64,000 nt of DNA from Cinnamomum chago. Its lineage: Eukaryota; Streptophyta; Magnoliopsida; Laurales; Lauraceae. Each line of letters starts with the position of its first letter. Positions within the stretch are counted from its first letter, which is position 1. Shown one piece after another: positions 59,313-64,000 of this stretch. The notes under the pieces were generated by a model. That model was not told the DNA's origin. It saw only the letters and a program-made list of their open reading frames with translations, and searched no databases. Both the position numbers and the translations under genes were made by a program. Location: positions 115,274,001 through 115,338,000 of the forward strand of contig CP142453.1 of NCBI GenBank assembly GCA_038049695.1, given 5' to 3'.

Positions 59313-60643
59313 CTGACAGATGCCAATGACCGAAAGAAGCAGCAAAAAAGTGGCAAATAACCTATTTTACATGTAGAACCAAAAAAATAAAAAAGAAACC
59401 TGTCAAATATATGAAAATACAATATTCAATCTTATATTAATGTAAGTAACTCTCCTGTGAAAGGCTACATTTGGATGACCAAGGAAGTCTCAAGGAACAA
59501 GCACCTACATCTCCACTGAGGTCAACGCCCTTTTTTACTCAACTAAAATGTTGTGGAAATAAGTTCCTAGTTTCAAATGCATAGGGGAAAGGATAATTAT
59601 CCATTCAGCACAACACCAACTCCCATTCATTTAAATATGAGCATGCAGACTCATTCTCAACAACAACAGACTCATTCTCAACAACAAATTTGAGTCGTGT
59701 GCAATAGGCATATCGAACTTGCCCAATTTACACCCGTCAACTATTCAAAAAAAAAAAATTTGAAAACTTTAAACCCATCAAAAGTGGTTCTACAAGGTGG
59801 AATGCTGCCAGGGATGCATTCCAGAGCCCAAGTTGGTGTGTGTTGTTTAACACTGGAACTTGGACTCTTGGAATGCCTTCTGCCACAGGGAACCCCACTT
59901 ATCATGCACATGGTTAACAATCACATAGTTCATGTCACTCAGTCCAGCTGCAAAACAGTAACCTAGGCATAGTTCATGGCACTCAGTCCAGCTGCAAAAC
60001 AGTAACCTAGGCATGTGACAGGTGAGATGTATTGCACCCAAATTAACATCTATCATGTTCTAGTGTCTGTGGATTCAGACCAGCAAAAGATCTAAAATGA
60101 GATCCCACTCCATGTGGTTCACTCTTCCGAGCTGACCCAACTACACATGGCTATGAATCTCAAATTCAATCATCAAAAAAAAAAAAAAAAAAATCTACAG
60201 GATTATTGAATCAGGGTACATCCAAACGCAGCTTGATTTCAATCATCCACAATAACAGGAATCCTAATTCCATGCAATAAAACAATCTTCGTCAACCTCT
60301 TCATCCATCATTCCACACAAATCCAAAAGAAAGAACAGAAAAGGAAACATTTCACCAAAAACATGGAATTCTAGCCCTAATTTCACACAGCGGATCCTGC
60401 AACAACAGCATCTGACAAAATAAGCGAACAAAACAGAATACAACCATTTGATATAGATCTAACATATGGAGAAATGAAATCCCAGCTTGGTTTTAGGAAG
60501 CAACGGATTTGCCTTAACTTTTGCAAGATTTCTTCGTTTATACCTATTGCGATTAAGAATCAAAACAGATGAACTCGCATACGACTTGAAGGAAAAAAAA
60601 AAAACCTAATTTCGTAGGAGATTAGAGAATCGAGATCGCACAC
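59313..60643 (-). other. Probable 5'-UTR intron of the RhoGAP gene
   Basis: On the - strand, GAAAG|GTGTGCG (donor at 60643) and TTGGCATCTGTCAG (acceptor ending 59313) would remove 1.33 kb and leave five bases before the ATG. The flanking 60644-60720 is GA-rich and leader-like. The intron contains a 44-bp tandem duplication and two poly(A) runs. Confidence 0.45.
59925..60014. repeat. 44-bp tandem duplication, two copies
   Basis: ATAGTTCATGTCACTCAGTC and its copy ATAGTTCATGGCACTCAGTC start at 59925 and 59969; the 44-bp units differ at about one base. Confidence 0.9.
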
Positions 60644-60791
60644 CTTTCTTTCTATTCCCTGCAGATTCGAACGAGAGAGAGAGAAAAAGAGCTGCTCCAA
60701 GTTCCAGTTCAAACTGACCCAGGAATTTTCCGAGTGCGGAAAGATCTTTTCGTGGAAAATACTGGCTTTTCTCTGGCCAATGACATGGTGC

Positions 60792-60797
60792 CACGTG
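60792..60797. promoter_or_regulatory. G-box upstream of the RhoGAP gene
   Basis: CACGTG lies about 150 bp upstream of the proposed first splice donor, in the probable promoter. Confidence 0.35.
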
Positions 60798-60959
60798 TGT
60801 AATGGTCGTGGCTGCATCGTAGCTTCTGAGATTTTGTTGGAACCAGCCAACGAATATAACGGTTTCGAGGGATCGGACGATCCGAGTAAAGATCCTTTGT
60901 GGGTCCACATGAAGTGAAATATTTGTCGCGATTGGCAAATCAATTGAAGTAGCATGTTT

Positions 60960-63330
60960 TAACCCCACCCGACCGCAGTTTCTCTCTTTTTCAGAGTTAA
61001 AGGTCTGATATCAATCTACAGAGATTTTATCCGACTTTTATCTTGACCTAGAGAAATTAGTCTAGTCCAAAAAAATGAAAATCCCGTTAGAAGGAAAAAT
61101 AAATTAAAGTGGCTTGTATCCAAATCAATGAGCCGGATTTTGGATGGTTGAGAAACAAAAACTTAATCTACCTGCAAAATCAGATGGCTGGGATCAAGTT
61201 TAAAAGGTAGGTTTTAGCTCCAAATCTGCACGTTTTGCCCACTGGGGATCAATTGCCAATAAGAAAAAGGAGATGTCTTCGTGTGGACTGGTGGTTTAGA
61301 AATGTTGTTTTATTCGGATCTCTTGAGGGTGGGATGGGGTATCAGATGATTTTATTAGTGTAATGATGGTACTTCTGTGGTTATTATAATGGTTAGAATC
61401 AGCTTTTGAAAAAGAAAGAAGAGGAATTTATCATTTTGGGGGTCAATTGTGGATGTCTACTGTTTTTGTATGCCAAAAGTGAAGACAATTAAATAAAAGA
61501 GATAAGTATGTTATATAGTTTCTTAAGAAAGAAAACAGTCACATCGTTTATTATTAATCATCCGATTAAAAGCAAATAAAAGCGACTGGAAAGTATCAAA
61601 TAACCAAAAAGAATCAATGAGGTGAGTTCATTACCTCGACTAAAGAGGCCCCTCCCCTAAGAGACCCACGGAGAGCGATCAAAGTCCTTTTGTGAGGGAA
61701 TGTGCATGCCCAAAGCAAGTGAAAACTACTGTCACTTACCTTCTAGCTCATCAAACTTGTGTGCAAAGTGTTTTATATTCAAACTGCCCTGTGACAAAAG
61801 AGAAAGCATAGCTATACACTAGCATTTTCAGATTCATTAGTTTTGTAAGAGGCCCATATGACTTAATGCTGGCTACAATTTTGAAGGCCACTCAATCCAG
61901 TGGCAATATAAGTCTAGGGCAGCAAACGGATCAAGTTGGGTGAAAATGGGTTAGCTTGACAAGGGGTATGTATGGGTTCAAGTCGAACCAATATATGGCT
62001 TATTTTTTAAAGAAGTAACTTCAACCTACATCCTTTGCAGATGCAGATCAACTGAGCCAACTCAGATAACCCTCATTCACTATAGGTCAGTATATTTAAC
62101 CCAACTCAAAATATAGTTGCTTGGCCAATCTATTTAAAATAATAAGGCTAACAACCACACACACAAAAAAAAAAAAAGGCAAACGCCAACGGCAAGTGCC
62201 GAAATATTAAGCTACCAAAATCTTTAAATGAGTTTAGATATGCGAATCAATCGACCCTAACTAAGCCATTTAAGGGGGGGGGGGTGTTGGGGTGGTGTTT
62301 TGGTGTTTGACCCATTTTAATGAAGGTAGGTTTTCTTGATCCCACCATAAACCCATATACATTGTGGGTCAAATTTTGCTGGTCAAATGCAATTCAGATT
62401 TGAATCGGATTATCGAGTAGGGTCAAATTTAGGGGTATTCAGGGGCTAGGTTAAGGCATGTCTAGGCCAGGCCCGGCCTGGCTTTAGAAACACCAGCCCA
62501 AGTATTACACGGTCCATAAAGTTAAGCTTGAGCTCGCCCATTTAATCAATCGGACCAAGCCTAACCAAGTTTTTATCACACTTTTGTGGGCATTTGATCA
62601 ATTGTTGAGACTAATGAACTTAAATTACATGCATTCTTTACATAAGTCGGGCTTTGGGCTTTTAATCCAAGCGGCGCCCCGACAAATGAGCACCCCGAAT
62701 CAAATTTTGTCACGCCTAAATATAAGGATGCAAAAGGCACAGGGGCACAGGCATCCTAGCCATCCTTTTAAATGAGGCTTCACACAGTTTCATGAATCCA
62801 AGTGATTCCCCGATGGGTCAACTGGACTTAAAATTCAACTGGGGTAGTTGCAATTCAAGGAAGGTATAAGCACTTACAAATAAATTACATGAGGAGAGAT
62901 TATCTGAGGGCCCACCATTCTCCTTAGGCTCCAACAAATGCTTAGTATCTTTTGCCTTCGTCTCACATTTAAATAAATTGTTTGTTTATATCAGTGGATT
63001 GTGATTGGCTTCACAATGCTTGTACTCTGCTGCAATTTTTTTTAGTGCATGTCGGATGGCATTGGTGCAGATTGTACTACCCTAGTCGAGTTTATTTAAT
63101 ACAAGTACTATCATTGAGCAAATTGGCACCATTTAATCAGTGGATTGTACTGTTACTCTCCAAGTTGATGTCATTTAGTACATGGGCCTCCACTTCCGTC
63201 GAGTACAACTATCAGAGCAAACCTTAGCACTTGTTTGGATTGAAGAAAAAGAGGAGTAAACTTTGAATAGAACAAACTTTCACTTTCCTGCCTTGTCTCC
63301 TTATCTTAGGCTCCATATGAGGAAAAATGA
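60960..63330. other. Intergenic, no gene seen
   Basis: AT-rich with GGGTCAA/TTGACCC-rich stretches at 61920-62120 and 62240-62440 typical of decayed MITEs, and a G run at 62274-62283. Frames are short and lack domains. Confidence 0.5.
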
Positions 63331-63593
63331 TAGTGGAAATGGAGGTGAAGAACTTTGTAGCAGTTGTTTTCTCCAAATGCAACCACTACTCACAGGAACG
63401 GATCCTCTGTTTTGTCCAAATAGGGGAACGAATCAAGGGCGACATGCCGGAGTGGAGGAAACTCCTCTACCCCCACGTGTCGCCCTTGATTCGTTCCCAT
63501 ATTTGGACAAAACAAGGGAGTCATTTCCGTGAGTAGTTGGTTGCATTTGGAGAAATACAACTGCTACGAAGTTCTTCACCTCCATTTCCACTA
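63331..63593. repeat. Near-perfect foldback with arms of about 125 bp
   Basis: The left arm (63332-63456) starts AGTGGAAATGGAGGTGAAGA and its reverse complement closes the right arm at 63592. The arms agree over most of their length with only a few small gaps; they share TTTGTCCAAATA, AACGAATCAAGGGCGACA and CTCCAAATGCAACC. The short spacer is itself partly self-complementary. No TSD was identified. It is a MITE or a hairpin-RNA locus. Confidence 0.85.
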
Positions 63594-64000
63594 GAGTTTC
63601 ACTTTCTTCCGCACCTGCGTGTCGCCCTTGATTCATCCAAACAGAGTTGCCCTGCTTGGACCTGTTTGGACGAAACAGGAGGGATCCGGATCCACTACTC
63701 ATAGTGTACACACAAAATTAGATAATTAGTAATCTCTTAAATCAAACGCAAATTGCTTCAAAATGCCTCTCTTTTCTATATTCCTTTCTCATTTTGTATT
63801 GGGCCTCATCTACAGTTATGTATACCTACCTGATAATTAGCTGAAGTATACAATTAGACACTAATGTTTAATCCAACCTTCTTTTACTAACTGCTTTCGG
63901 ACTATGAAGCTTTAAATCACTGGGTGGATTCATCTGATCAGAGTGATATTTAGTCTTAATCAATGTCAAGACTATATAATATGGGACCATTTAAACTCTT
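63594..64000. other. Intergenic; partial third copy of the foldback arm
   Basis: GTGTCGCCCTTGATTCATCC at about 63619-63638 repeats part of the foldback arm with changes. The remainder is AT-rich with no feature. Confidence 0.5.

Noticed and set aside
1..64000. CRISPR arrays, operons, bacterial ribosome sites
   Set aside because: The window is plant nuclear DNA; the tandem repeats lack the spacing of repeat-spacer arrays.

Overview
This is nuclear DNA of a flowering plant. The evidence is spliced genes with GT-AG introns and plant-only families (an HD-Zip class II factor, a DUO1-type R2R3-MYB, a plant-type ARPC5 and a plant RhoGAP), AT-rich intergenic DNA, GA/CT microsatellites, and plant transposons (Copia, hAT and PIF/Harbinger MITEs, a tRNA-derived SINE, L1-type LINE relics). 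Long introns (one of about 6.4 kb) and sparse genes suggest a large genome. The coding sequence lacks the GC-rich third positions of grasses. I cannot place the species more narrowly.

Layout: (1) 0-3 kb is repeat-rich intergenic DNA with a solo LTR. (2) 3.0-10.1 kb, + strand, is the ARP2/3 complex subunit 5 gene in four exons, with a 6.4-kb last intron carrying a tandem repeat and a hAT MITE. (3) 13.1-15.3 kb, - strand, is a four-exon HD-Zip II gene. (4) 15.4-40.5 kb is a gene-poor desert with a SINE, MITEs, solo LTRs, an RNase H relic, two clusters of CACGTG G-boxes and one possible unrecognised 3' gene end near 36 kb. (5) 40.56-46.61 kb, - strand, is a complete but disabled Copia retrotransposon with 479-bp LTRs and a MITE inside it. 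(6) 48.25-50.49 kb, + strand, is a DUO1-like MYB gene in three exons. (7) 52.28-59.31 kb, - strand, is a nine-coding-exon RhoGAP gene. Its last intron holds an antisense LINE relic that is itself split by a mosaic of plastid-like DNA (23S rRNA, psaA and an unidentified piece). (8) 60.8-64 kb is intergenic and ends with a near-perfect foldback.

The four genes are not a functional unit. ARPC5 and RhoGAP both belong to actin/Rho GTPase biology, HD-Zip II acts in shade, auxin and leaf development, and DUO1 controls male germ cells. The main interest is the nested insertion history, the regulatory-motif clusters upstream of the HD-Zip II gene, and details of the DUO1 promoter and the RhoGAP catalytic site. 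All exon boundaries were worked out by hand from phase-consistent GT-AG sites and resemblance to known families; no alignment was run.
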